A stretch of DNA of 51,185 nucleotides from NCBI RefSeq assembly GCF_012184385.1, contig NZ_VSRL01000043.1, positions 1 to 51,185 on the forward strand, written 5' to 3'. A program made the translations under genes and the position numbers. The DNA comes from Lentzea indica. GTDB taxonomy: Bacteria > Actinomycetota > Actinomycetes > Mycobacteriales > Pseudonocardiaceae. Positions within the stretch are counted from its first letter, which is position 1, and every line of letters starts with the position of its first letter. Of this stretch, positions 24,858-33,527 are shown one piece after another. The notes under the pieces were generated by a model. That model was given only the letters and a program-made list of their open reading frames with translations. It ran no database searches and was not told the DNA's origin.

Positions 24858-27452
24858 GTGCAAAGACAGCCTGATGTGCTGCTGGTCGGCGAGGGTGGGT
24901 TCGCCGACGTGGCGGCGGCGCTGCGGTCGGCTCGGCCAGGTGACGTGATCGAGCTCGCGCCAGGCGAGTACGACGGAGAAGTCGTCGTGGACGTGCCGGT
25001 CGAGCTGCGGCCGAAGAACGAGCGCGGCACGGTCACGCTCTCCTCAGGCACCGGGAACACGTTGATGCTCCTGGCTGACGCGACCGTGCGCGACCTGACC
25101 GTCGTCGGCTGTGCCTGGGGTGCTGCGGCAGTCGAGGTCTCTGGACCGGTGGCGCCGCGAATCCTGGACTGCGAGGTCCGTGCTCCCGGCCACACCGGGA
25201 TCCGGGTCCGCTCAGGGGCACGGCCGGAGGTGTCGTCCTGCCGGATCGGTCCGGCTCTGCACGGGTTGAGGATCGAGTCCGCGGCAGGTGAGTACCGGAG
25301 GTGCGAGTTCGCCGACACCGCGCTGGAATCGGTGATCGCGACCGCCGGCGCCGAACCACGTGTCGTGGACAGCCGGTTCGTGCGTCAGGGTGGGCACGCG
25401 GCTGTCGCCGTCGACCGAGGGACCGTGCTCTCGTTGCACAGCAACGACTTCGAGGGCGGTCCGGTCGCATCGGTCCGGGCGAGTGACGGCGGGCGGATCG
25501 TGATCACGGACGCGACGTTCCACGACGGTGGTGGGCCCGCGCTGGAGGTGGACGACGATGGAGTGCTGCACGCCAACAGGATCAGGATCGCGGGCATCGG
25601 CTCGGAAGGTGTGCTCGTCAGTGGTGGCGAGGGCCGGTTCACGGCGTGCCGGTTCACCGGGACGCACGGGCCGGCTGTCTGGATGACGGGTGGCCGCGCC
25701 CGGTTCGAGGACTGCGAGGCGATCGACGCGGACCACGCCGGTTTCCTGGTGGTGGACGGAGCCGCCGAGTTCGTGCGGTGCGTGGCGCACAACAACGCCG
25801 GCCAGGGCTTCTCGTTGCTCAGCGAGGTGACACTCACCGAGTGCAGCTCGTTCGGCAACGGCCAGCCGGACGACGTCGGCCAGCGCCCGGTCCAACCGGC
25901 CGCCCTGTCACGCACGGGAACGGCGGTGCGCAGAGTCGGCCGCGACGGATACCGCACCATCGGTGCGGCCATCGACGACGCGGACGCCGGGGACGTCATC
26001 GAGATCGAGGCAGGCGAGTACGAAGAAGGACTCGTGCTGGACAAGCCGGTGGAGCTCCGCGCGGCCGGAAAACCGGGCAGCGTCCGGCTGACGTACGACT
26101 ATGACGAGGTGTTGAGCCTGTGCGCTGACGTGACCGTGCGCGGCATCTCCCTCTCCGGCTCGACATGGGTCGCCAACGATGTCGCGGCGGTGTTCGAGCG
26201 ATGCGAGTTCTCCGGAGACGGCGTCTCCGCCGGTAACGGCAGCTCCGTCACCCTGCGGGAATGCCATGTGCGCACAGTTGTGATAGTGAGCGGCGCGCTG
26301 ACCATGGTCGGCTGCTCCGTGACTGAGGCCGGTGTGAAGGTGATGCACGAGGAGTGCGTCGTCGATCTCCGTGACTGCGTTTTCGATGGGGCCACCTACA
26401 CGGCGATCGACATCGCCCGCGGCCGTGTCGTGATCACGGATGTGACGGTGAAACGGGCGCAGAACGGTCTGCAGTTGTACAACGGCACCGTCGTGGCCAG
26501 CGGACTCACCATCGCCGACTCCATCGATCTGGGTATCGACATGCACGGAGGCACCGGTAGCTTCACCTCCTGCGTGATCACCGGTGCCGGGAGTGAAGGC
26601 GTGCTGGTGTTCAGCGGCGAGGCCACCTTCGAACAATGCCAGGCCGTCGGTGGCGGGTCCGCGGGCTTCCAGGTCGTTCTGGGCACGGTGTGGCTCACCC
26701 GCTGCCTGGCCAAGGACAACCGGGGCAAGGGCTTCGACCTTCATGAGAAGGCGCGGGTGACGACCACCGAGTGCGACTCGACCGGCAACGGGATCCTGGA
26801 TGGAATCCATGCCACGGCCCAGAATCCTGGCCGTCTGGTGCGTGTGGGCAACGTCGCGGAGTTGAAACAGGCGGTTGAGAAGGCGATCGCCGGGGACGTC
26901 ATCGAGATCGCCCCCGGCAACTACCGCCGCATTGACGGCCTGCGCATCCGGCGGGCGGTGGAGGTGCGCGCCGCGGAAGGCCCTGGCACGGTGCAGCTGG
27001 CCGTCAGCCGCCCGGTTGTGGTGAGCGCGGCGGCAACGTTGCGCGGCATCAGGATCCGCGGGAACTTCATCCCGGGGTTGATCGTGAGGACGGCGGGCGG
27101 CACCGCGCTGATCGAGCGCTGCGAGATCATCACCAACGACGGCGCCACGGTCGAGATCGCCGACAGCGCGAGTCCGACGTTCCGCGACTGCGAGATCAAA
27201 GCAGGCAAGCGCGGTGTGGTCCTGCGTGCCGCCGGCGGCCGCTACGAGCGGTGCCGGTTCGTCGGCGGCCCGGAGCCGGTCGTGGTCGTCTCCTCGACCG
27301 GCGCGGTGTTCCTGGACTGCGAGATCAGGCAGGGCAGGAACGATGGAACACGGGTCGAGGTCGACGGCGCGCAACTGGATGTCGGCAGCGATCGCCTCCT
27401 GTCCGGATCCGTCCACCACGGAGAGAGCGCGACCGTGCGTCTGGTCGAGTGA
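24858..27452 (+). CDS. Right-handed parallel beta-helix protein made of three modules
   Basis: The 864 residues are a chain of short beta-helix coils. The protein divides into three homologous modules, each opening alike: GFADVAAALRSARPGDVIELAPGEY near the start, GYRTIGAAIDDADAGDVIEIEAGEY at about residue 360 and ELKQAVEKAIAGDVIEIAPGNY at about 665. Each then gives coils with repeated C-x-F/I and G-x-x-V patterns. Such proteins bind or cleave polysaccharides when secreted, but this one has no signal peptide. The GTG 24858 is the only in-frame start that fits. A good Shine-Dalgarno (24828-24838) instead serves an ATG directly followed by TAG at 24841-24846. No catalytic residues are recognisable. 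Confidence 0.8.
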   Translation: MQRQPDVLLVGEGGFADVAAALRSARPGDVIELAPGEYDGEVVVDVPVELRPKNERGTVTLSSGTGNTLMLLADATVRDLTVVGCAWGAAAVEVSGPVAPRILDCEVRAPGHTGIRVRSGARPEVSSCRIGPALHGLRIESAAGEYRRCEFADTALESVIATAGAEPRVVDSRFVRQGGHAAVAVDRGTVLSLHSNDFEGGPVASVRASDGGRIVITDATFHDGGGPALEVDDDGVLHANRIRIAGIGSEGVLVSGGEGRFTACRFTGTHGPAVWMTGGRARFEDCEAIDADHAGFLVVDGAAEFVRCVAHNNAGQGFSLLSEVTLTECSSFGNGQPDDVGQRPVQPAALSRTGTAVRRVGRDGYRTIGAAIDDADAGDVIEIEAGEYEEGLVLDKPVELRAAGKPGSVRLTYDYDEVLSLCADVTVRGISLSGSTWVANDVAAVFERCEFSGDGVSAGNGSSVTLRECHVRTVVIVSGALTMVGCSVTEAGVKVMHEECVVDLRDCVFDGATYTAIDIARGRVVITDVTVKRAQNGLQLYNGTVVASGLTIADSIDLGIDMHGGTGSFTSCVITGAGSEGVLVFSGEATFEQCQAVGGGSAGFQVVLGTVWLTRCLAKDNRGKGFDLHEKARVTTTECDSTGNGILDGIHATAQNPGRLVRVGNVAELKQAVEKAIAGDVIEIAPGNYRRIDGLRIRRAVEVRAAEGPGTVQLAVSRPVVVSAAATLRGIRIRGNFIPGLIVRTAGGTALIERCEIITNDGATVEIADSASPTFRDCEIKAGKRGVVLRAAGGRYERCRFVGGPEPVVVVSSTGAVFLDCEIRQGRNDGTRVEVDGAQLDVGSDRLLSGSVHHGESATVRLVE

Positions 27453-27459
27453 TGATCCT

Positions 27460-28092
27460 TCACGCCACCTCGGCCAGCTCCGCAGGCGTCCCAGCCATGA
27501 TCAGGCGGACGTGCTCGGTGACCTTCTCCACCGGCCAGTCCCACCACGCGATCCGTTCCAGCAGCTCGATTTCCGGGTCGCTGTACCGCTTCTTCAGCAC
27601 CTTGGCGGGGTTTCCGCCGACCACGCCGTACGCCGGCACGTCCGACACGACCACCGAACCGGAGGCGATGATCGCGCCGTTGCCGATGTGCACCCCGGGC
27701 ATGATCAACGCTTGGTACCCGATCCAGACGTCGTTGCCCACCACCGTGTCCCCGCGAGAAGGCGCACCGAGAGCGATGTCGAGCGTCTTCTCGCCCCACA
27801 GCCCGCCGAAGATCGTGAACGGGAACGTCGACACGCCGTCGGTGCGGTGGTTGCCGCCGGACATGATGAACCTGACGCCCTCCGCCAGTGCGCAGTACCG
27901 GCCGATGACCAGCTTCTCCGCGCCGAAGTTGTAGAGCACGTTGCGCTGCTCGAACTCTTCAGCGTGATGCGGGTCGTCGTAGTAGGTGTACTCGCCGATC
28001 TCGATCTGCGGGTTCTTCACCAACGGCTTGAGCAGCACCGTGCGCGCGATGTCCGGCAGCGGGTAGAGGTTGTCAGGCGAGGGAATGCTCAC
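27460..28092 (-). CDS. CatB/Vat-type O-acetyltransferase (left-handed beta-helix)
   Basis: The 210-residue protein matches the xenobiotic acetyltransferase family, which includes CatB (chloramphenicol) and Vat (streptogramin A) enzymes. Landmarks are [46 protein letters not shown] with the probable catalytic His, [54 protein letters not shown]. It transfers acetyl from acetyl-CoA to a hydroxyl group. It overlaps the end of the ABC transporter gene by four bases and is the last gene of a three-gene minus-strand unit. Whether it confers drug resistance or acts on a metabolite cannot be told. The 3' end is seven bases from the convergent beta-helix gene. Confidence 0.92.
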   Translation of the reverse strand: MSIPSPDNLYPLPDIARTVLLKPLVKNPQIEIGEYTYYDDPHHAEEFEQRNVLYNFGAEKLVIGRYCALAEGVRFIMSGGNHRTDGVSTFPFTIFGGLWGEKTLDIALGAPSRGDTVVGNDVWIGYQALIMPGVHIGNGAIIASGSVVVSDVPAYGVVGGNPAKVLKKRYSDPEIELLERIAWWDWPVEKVTEHVRLIMAGTPAELAEVA

Positions 28093-29963
28093 GGCGCTCC
28101 GATCGGCTCTTCGCTGAACTGCGTGCGGTACAACTTGGCGTAGTGGCCTTCCAGCGCCAGCAACGCCTCATGCGTACCACGTTCGACGATCTGCCCCTTG
28201 TCGACGACCAGGATCTGGTCCGCAGCCCTGATCGTCGACAGCCGGTGCGCGATCACCAGCGACGTCCGGCCCGCGAGGGCCTCGACCAACGCCTCCTGCA
28301 CCGCCGCCTCCGACCGCGAGTCCAGGTGCGCGGTCGCCTCGTCGAGGATCACCACGCGCGGCTTGGCCAGCAGCAACCGTGCGATGGTCAGACGCTGTCG
28401 TTCACCGCCGGACAATCGGTAGCCGCGCTCGCCCACCACGGTGTCGAGCTGATCCGGCAGCGACGACACCAGATCCGCCAGCCTGGCCCGCGTCAACGCG
28501 TCCCACAGTTCCTCGTCCGTGGCCGCGGGAGCCGCCAGGCGGAGGTTCGCGCCGATCGACTCGTGGAACAGGTGCCCGTCCTGCGTCACCATGCCCACGG
28601 TCTCGCGGATCGAGTCGAACGACAGGTCGCGAACGTCCACATCGGACAAACGCACCGACCCGGAATCCACGTCGTACAGACGTGGCACCAGCGACGCGAT
28701 CGTTGACTTGCCCGCGCCCGACGCGCCGACCAGCGCGATCAGCGAACCCGGCTCGGCGACGAACGAGATCCCGCCGAGGATCTCATCTCCGCCACGGGTG
28801 TCGAGCGACGCGACTTCCTCCAGCGAGGCCAGCGACACCTTGTCCGCCGACGGGTAGGCGAACTTCACGTCCGAGAACTCGACGGAGACCGGCCCGTCCG
28901 GCACGGAGACGGGTGAGGCCTTCTCCTTGATCAACGGCGGCAGGTCCAGCACCTCGAAGACCCGCTCGAACGACACCAGCGCGGTCATCACGTCCACCCG
29001 TGCCCCGGCCAACGCCGTCAACGGCGCGTACAGCCTGGTCAGCAGCAGCGCCAGCGTCACGATCGTGCCCGGCGCCATCTTCCCGGCGAACGCGAAGTAC
29101 CCGCCCAACCCGTAGACCAGCGCCAACGCCAGCGAGGACACCAGGGTCAACGCCACGAGGAACAGCCACTGCGCCACCGCGGTCCGCACGCCGATGTCGC
29201 GCACCCGCCGCGCCCGTGTCCCGAACTCGGCGCTTTCCAGGGAAGGCCGGCCGAACAGCTTGATCAACGTCGCGCCCGGCGCCGAGAACCGCTCGGTCAT
29301 CTGGGTCGTCATCGCCGAGTCGAGGTTCGCCGCCTCGCGATGCATCGACGCGAGGCGCTTGCCCATGCGCCGCGCCGGGATCAGGAAGATCGGCAGCAGC
29401 ACCATCGCCAGCACCGTGACCTGCCACGACAGCGTCAGCATCACGGCCAGGGTCAGGATCAGCGCGATCACGTTCGTGACGACACCGGAGATCGTCTCGG
29501 AGAACGCCCGCTGCGCCGCGATCACGTCGTTGTTCAGCCGCGACACCAGCGCGCCGGTGCGAGTTCGGGTGAAGAACGCGATCGGCATCCGTTGCACGTG
29601 GTCGAAGACGGCCTGCCGCAGCCGCAGGATGAGGTCCTCGCCGACCCGCGACGACTGCCACCGCTCTGCCAGCGAGAAACCGGCTTCCAGCACCGCCACA
29701 CCGGCGATCGCGATCGCGAGCCACACGACCAGCCCGAAGTCACGGCCGCCGATGATGGTGTCGACGACGCGTCCTGCCAGCACCGGGCTGGCCACCCCGA
29801 GCACCGCCGCGACTGCACTGGTCGCGAGCAGCGCGTACACAGCACGCCGCTGCGGGCGTGCGAACCGGGCGACACGCTTCAACGTCGCCCGGCTCACGCG
29901 ACGGTTTTTCTCGTCCTGCATCGCGCTTTCGAGCGCGTACCAGGCGTTGAAGTCGATGTTCAT
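28089..29963 (-). CDS. ABC exporter, fused membrane and ATPase domains
   Basis: This 624-residue half-transporter has a six-helix type 1 membrane domain (residues about 35-335, starting [24 protein letters not shown]) and an ATPase domain with Walker [11 protein letters not shown]-loop [13 protein letters not shown], signature [10 protein letters not shown], Walker [14 protein letters not shown] and switch IAHRLSTI. The product should work as a dimer exporting lipids, drugs or peptides. It is translationally coupled to the CatB-like acetyltransferase, which suggests joint detoxification or export of one compound. The hydrolase gene ends 34 bases upstream on the same strand. Confidence 0.93.
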   Translation of the reverse strand: MNIDFNAWYALESAMQDEKNRRVSRATLKRVARFARPQRRAVYALLATSAVAAVLGVASPVLAGRVVDTIIGGRDFGLVVWLAIAIAGVAVLEAGFSLAERWQSSRVGEDLILRLRQAVFDHVQRMPIAFFTRTRTGALVSRLNNDVIAAQRAFSETISGVVTNVIALILTLAVMLTLSWQVTVLAMVLLPIFLIPARRMGKRLASMHREAANLDSAMTTQMTERFSAPGATLIKLFGRPSLESAEFGTRARRVRDIGVRTAVAQWLFLVALTLVSSLALALVYGLGGYFAFAGKMAPGTIVTLALLLTRLYAPLTALAGARVDVMTALVSFERVFEVLDLPPLIKEKASPVSVPDGPVSVEFSDVKFAYPSADKVSLASLEEVASLDTRGGDEILGGISFVAEPGSLIALVGASGAGKSTIASLVPRLYDVDSGSVRLSDVDVRDLSFDSIRETVGMVTQDGHLFHESIGANLRLAAPAATDEELWDALTRARLADLVSSLPDQLDTVVGERGYRLSGGERQRLTIARLLLAKPRVVILDEATAHLDSRSEAAVQEALVEALAGRTSLVIAHRLSTIRAADQILVVDKGQIVERGTHEALLALEGHYAKLYRTQFSEEPIGAP

Positions 29964-29997
29964 GACGACCAGTCTCGAACCTCGACCTCTGTCGAGG

Positions 29998-30891
29998 TCA
30001 AGCTGTTTTCAGGAACTCGTCCACCTCTGCGAGAGCCGCCGCACGCACTGGCTCAGGCGACAGGAACAGATCGTGCATTCCTGCCTTGATCTCCACGACC
30101 TTGACGGAAGGTCCGATCTTCGGACCCCACTTCCTCATTCCCTCGACGTCCAGCACCGCGTCCGCCTTGGAAACGTCCTCGCTCCACTCGCGGGCGTTCA
30201 GCATGCTCCTGTCGGAGTGCATGACCAGCACCGGCACGCGCACGTCGAGACCATTGTGGACCTTCTCCTGCGCCACGAGGATCGCCCGGATCCACCCGGC
30301 CAGCACGGGAAAGCCCGCGAGCGGCTTCCACTTCAGGTCGAAGTCCCACTCGCCGTTGCGCGAGCTGTGGATCGCCGCCCCGTACGCCTCACCGAGGTTC
30401 GCGCGGACCTTCACCTTCGGCGCGATCCGCCCGATCAGCTTCACCACCTGGCGCACGAACGGCGGCTCGACGACGTCCAGCCACGGGCTGTTCAGCACCA
30501 GCGCGTCGATCAACTCGCCGGCGCGCCGTTCGTGCGCCCACAGCGACGTGGTGAGCCCACCGGTCGAGTGACCCATGAGCACCACACGCGAATGCTCTTC
30601 GCGAATCTTGGCGATCGCCGCGTCGATCTCCTCGAAGTACACGGCCATGTCGGTCGTGTAGTTCGGCAGCTCGCCGTCGCGCAACGATCGGCCGTATCCG
30701 CGCAGGTCGACTGCGTAGAAGTCGTAGCCCTGGGCGGTGTAGTGATCGGCAACGTGCTCCTGGAAGAAGTAATCCGCGAAGCCGTGCACGTAGAGGATCG
30801 CGCCGCGGTCGTTGGCTGCGGCACGGCGGCGGACCAGGGTCGCTGAGGCCCCGCCGCGCAACGGCAGAACGGTGGTGTCTTCGTCGCTCAC
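29998..30891 (-). CDS. Alpha/beta hydrolase, lysophospholipase/serine aminopeptidase type
   Basis: The 297-residue product belongs to the serine aminopeptidase S33-like hydrolases: ILYVHGFADYFFQEHVADHYTAQGYDFYAVDLRGYGRS, nucleophile GHSTGG, acid in MHSDRS and His in AGMHDLFLS. It probably cleaves esters of lipids or small molecules. GTG 30891 (VSDEDTTVLPLRGG) is preferred over an ATG five codons earlier. It heads the minus-strand unit hydrolase, ABC exporter, acetyltransferase, which faces the M48 peptidase gene across 69 bases. Confidence 0.87.
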   Translation of the reverse strand: MSDEDTTVLPLRGGASATLVRRRAAANDRGAILYVHGFADYFFQEHVADHYTAQGYDFYAVDLRGYGRSLRDGELPNYTTDMAVYFEEIDAAIAKIREEHSRVVLMGHSTGGLTTSLWAHERRAGELIDALVLNSPWLDVVEPPFVRQVVKLIGRIAPKVKVRANLGEAYGAAIHSSRNGEWDFDLKWKPLAGFPVLAGWIRAILVAQEKVHNGLDVRVPVLVMHSDRSMLNAREWSEDVSKADAVLDVEGMRKWGPKIGPSVKVVEIKAGMHDLFLSPEPVRAAALAEVDEFLKTA

Positions 30892-30960
30892 CGCGCCAGT
30901 TTGCAACCATCCGGCGCCGATTCCGTGCAGGCTTGTCCGGATCGTGTCTAACCTGGGGGT

Positions 30961-31982
30961 GTGACGGGGGATATTGAGCAGTCATCGAGGGTGCGTTTCA
31001 TGGGCATCAGCCCGCGCGCCTATGAGCATCCTGCCGACCGAGGCGCCCTTGCGGTGCTGAGGGCGGTGCCCGCCGTGGCACCGATCCTCAAGGCGGTCGC
31101 GGCGGCCTTCTCCGAACGGGGTGAGCGCCTGCTGCAGGTGGCTTCCTCCGTGCGAGTCGGCCCGAAGCAGTACCCGCAGCTCGACCGCATCCGCAACGAG
31201 GTCGCCGCGACGTTCGACCTCGACACGGTGCCCGAGCTCTACGTGCAGCGGCACCCGGTCGAGGCGGCGTGGACGAGCGGCATCGACACGCCGTTCATCG
31301 TGCTGACCACCGGCCTGGTGGACCTGCTGGACAACGAGAGCCTCCGGTTCGTCATCGGCCACGAGATGGGCCACGTGATGTCGGGCCACGCGCTCTACAA
31401 CACGCTGCTGCGGCGCCTCATCGGCATCCAGCAGTCGTTCGCGTGGGTGCCGGCCGGTGCGCTGGCCATGCGCGCGGTCATCGCGGCGTTGCGCGAGTGG
31501 CAGCGCAAGACCGAGTTGTCCTGCGACCGGGCCGGCCTGCTGGCTGCCAGGACCCGCAGGCCGCGTTGCGGGCGCACGTCGCGCTCGCGGGCGACCTCGG
31601 CGGCCAGGTCGACATCGCCGAGTTCCTCGCCCAGGCGAAGGAGTACGAGGAGGTCGAGGACATCCGCGACAGCATCCTCAAGCTCCTGCACACCGAGGAG
31701 CGCTCGCACCCGCTGGTCGTGGTGCGGGCAGCCGAGCTGCAGCGCTGGTCGGCGAGCGAGGAGTACCGCGAGATCCTGACCGGCACGTACGCCCGCCGCG
31801 AGGACGACCGTCCGGCGAACAACCTCACGGACGACGTGAAGTCCGCCGCCCGTTCCTACAAGGAGTCCATGAGCACCTCCGCCGACCCGTTGATCAAGAC
31901 GATCAACGACATCGGCGAGGCCGTCATGGGTGCCGCGGGCAAGGTCTGGAGCAAGGTTGCTCCGAATGGAGCAGCGGAGTAG
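30961..31982 (+). pseudogene. M48-family zinc metallopeptidase, interrupted by a frameshift
   Basis: The first 196 codons encode an M48 domain with HEMGHVMSGH (zinc-binding HExxH) and ELSCDRAGLLAA (third ligand Glu). After GCC at 31546-31548 the frame becomes nonsense, but the +1 frame continues the family sequence as DPQAALRAHVALAGDLGGQVDIAEFLAQAKEYEEVEDIRDS to the stop at 31982. Inserting one C (GCC CAG GAC) near 31549 restores a protein of about 340 residues. No slippery sequence is seen. A dropped base in a C run is a typical sequencing error, so the gene may be intact in reality. Start GTG 30961 has CTGGGGG just upstream. A trypsin-like protease follows 15 bases later. Confidence 0.85.
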
Positions 31983-31997
31983 CTACCATCTGGAGTC

Positions 31998-32783
31998 ATG
32001 AGGCGACTCCTGGTGTCGGCGGTGGCGATCGTGACGTGCTGCCTGCCTTGTACGACTGTGGCCGCCGCCGACGTGCAGGTCGTCGGCGGCGAGCGGGCCT
32101 CCATCGAGGCCAACCCGTGGGCAGTCCACCTCACCGACGCCCGCGGAGCTCAGTTCTGCGGTGGCACCATCGTCGCGCCGACGAAGGTGCTCACCGCGGC
32201 GCACTGCGCGCTCAGCCGCTCGCCAAGTGAGCTGCGGGTCGTCGCCGGTCGCGAGGACAAGCAGGACCGCGAGGCCGGGGTGTCGGTGACGCCGGCGGAC
32301 ATCTGGATCCACAAGCAGTACGTCGCCGCCGACGAGGGCGAGGACGTGGCGGTCCTGACCCTGAAGAAGGCGCTGCCGTACACGCCGCTGCCCTTCGCCG
32401 AACTGACCGATCGGGCGCTTTATCAACCCGGCACGCAGCTGCGTGCGCTCGGCTGGGGACGCACGAGTGAGAACGGCAAGACGTCGCGCTACCTCATGCA
32501 GGCCACCCTGCCGGTGCTGCCCGACGACTTCTGCGCCGAGACGTATCCGCAGTTCGTGAAGACGGACATGTTCTGCGCGGGCTACGAGGGCGGCAAGATC
32601 GACACCTGCCAGGGCGACTCCGGCGGCCCGATCGTCGTGGAGGGCAAGCTCGTCGGCGTCACGTCGTGGGGCGAGGGCTGCGCGCGCAAGGGCAAGCCAG
32701 GCGTGTACGTCCGGATCGCCCGGTACGCGAAGGACCTTCACCCGGTCGTGGATGCTTTGCCGACTGGAGTTGTCGACCCGTAG
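31998..32783 (+). CDS. Secreted trypsin-like serine protease 1
   Basis: A signal peptide (MRRLLVSAVAIVTCCLPCTTVAAA) is followed almost at once by VVGGERASIEANPWAVHL, so activation needs removal of only a few residues. The catalytic triad is in TAAHCAL (His), GEDVAVLTL (Asp) and CQGDSGGP (Ser). Asp189 (DTCQGDS) predicts cleavage after Arg or Lys. Cys pairs around His and Ser are present. The 261-residue length is normal for actinomycete chymotrypsin-fold enzymes. The gene follows the M48 pseudogene by 15 bases and precedes a paralogue by 21 bases, suggesting a protease operon. Confidence 0.93.
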   Translation: MRRLLVSAVAIVTCCLPCTTVAAADVQVVGGERASIEANPWAVHLTDARGAQFCGGTIVAPTKVLTAAHCALSRSPSELRVVAGREDKQDREAGVSVTPADIWIHKQYVAADEGEDVAVLTLKKALPYTPLPFAELTDRALYQPGTQLRALGWGRTSENGKTSRYLMQATLPVLPDDFCAETYPQFVKTDMFCAGYEGGKIDTCQGDSGGPIVVEGKLVGVTSWGEGCARKGKPGVYVRIARYAKDLHPVVDALPTGVVDP

Positions 32784-32804
32784 ACCCCTGGCTTCAGTGG
32801 GTTC

Positions 32805-33527
32805 ATGCGTCTGCTGGCAGCGCTCCTGGCTCTGATCGTGATCACGGTGACCCCGGCTCACGCCGAGCCCAGAATCGTTGGCGGTGTGGTGGTGGACAAC
32901 CCCGACGAGGCACCGTGGATGGTCGCTCTGACGCTGTCGTCGGGCTACCAGTTCTGCGGTGGCGCGCTCGTCGGCTCCAAGCTGGTGGCCACCGCGGCGC
33001 ACTGCGTCTACGGCCGTGCGCCCGGCTCGATCAGCGTCGTCGGTGGGCGGCTCGACCTGCGCACCGACGGCGGTTCCACGTCGGTCGTCGCGAAGTACCA
33101 GGTCGTGGAGGGGTACTCGACTCCATCACGCGGCAAGGACATCGCGTTGCTCACGCTCGCCGAGCCCATGCCGTACGCGCCGTTGCCGGTCGCCGCCACC
33201 GCCGGTGTGTACGCGGGTGGCAACGTCGGTGTCGTGTACGGCTGGGGGCGGCAGGCGGAGAACGACACGAACAAGAGTCCGTTGCTGCACAAGGCATCCA
33301 TCCCGATCATGGCGGATGAGCAGTGCGCTGCGGCCTATGCGCGTTTCGATGCGCAGGCCATGTTCTGCGCGGGATATCCGGAGGGCGGCGTCGACTCGTG
33401 CGTCGACGACTCCGGTGGCCCGTTCGTGGTCGACGGCAGGCTCGCCGGGATCGTGTCGTGGGGCATCGGGTGTGCGCGGCCCAACACGCCTGGCGTCTAC
33501 ACGCGCGTCATGACGTACCTGACCTGA
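32805..33527 (+). CDS. Secreted trypsin-like protease 2 with altered oxyanion hole
   Basis: The 240-residue paralogue has signal MRLLAALLALIVITVTPAHA, mature start RIVGGVVVDNPDEAPWMVAL, His in TAAHCVY, Asp in KDIALLTL and Ser in CVDDSGGP. The usual GDSGGP reads DDSGGP: the residue equivalent to Gly193, whose backbone forms the oxyanion hole, is Asp. Asp189 and Asp194 are kept. This change normally cripples chymotrypsin-fold catalysis, so the protein may be weakly active, need conformational activation, or serve as a pseudoprotease. The 3' end overlaps the convergent STAND regulator by 20 bases. Confidence 0.9.
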   Translation: MRLLAALLALIVITVTPAHAEPRIVGGVVVDNPDEAPWMVALTLSSGYQFCGGALVGSKLVATAAHCVYGRAPGSISVVGGRLDLRTDGGSTSVVAKYQVVEGYSTPSRGKDIALLTLAEPMPYAPLPVAATAGVYAGGNVGVVYGWGRQAENDTNKSPLLHKASIPIMADEQCAAAYARFDAQAMFCAGYPEGGVDSCVDDSGGPFVVDGRLAGIVSWGIGCARPNTPGVYTRVMTYLT

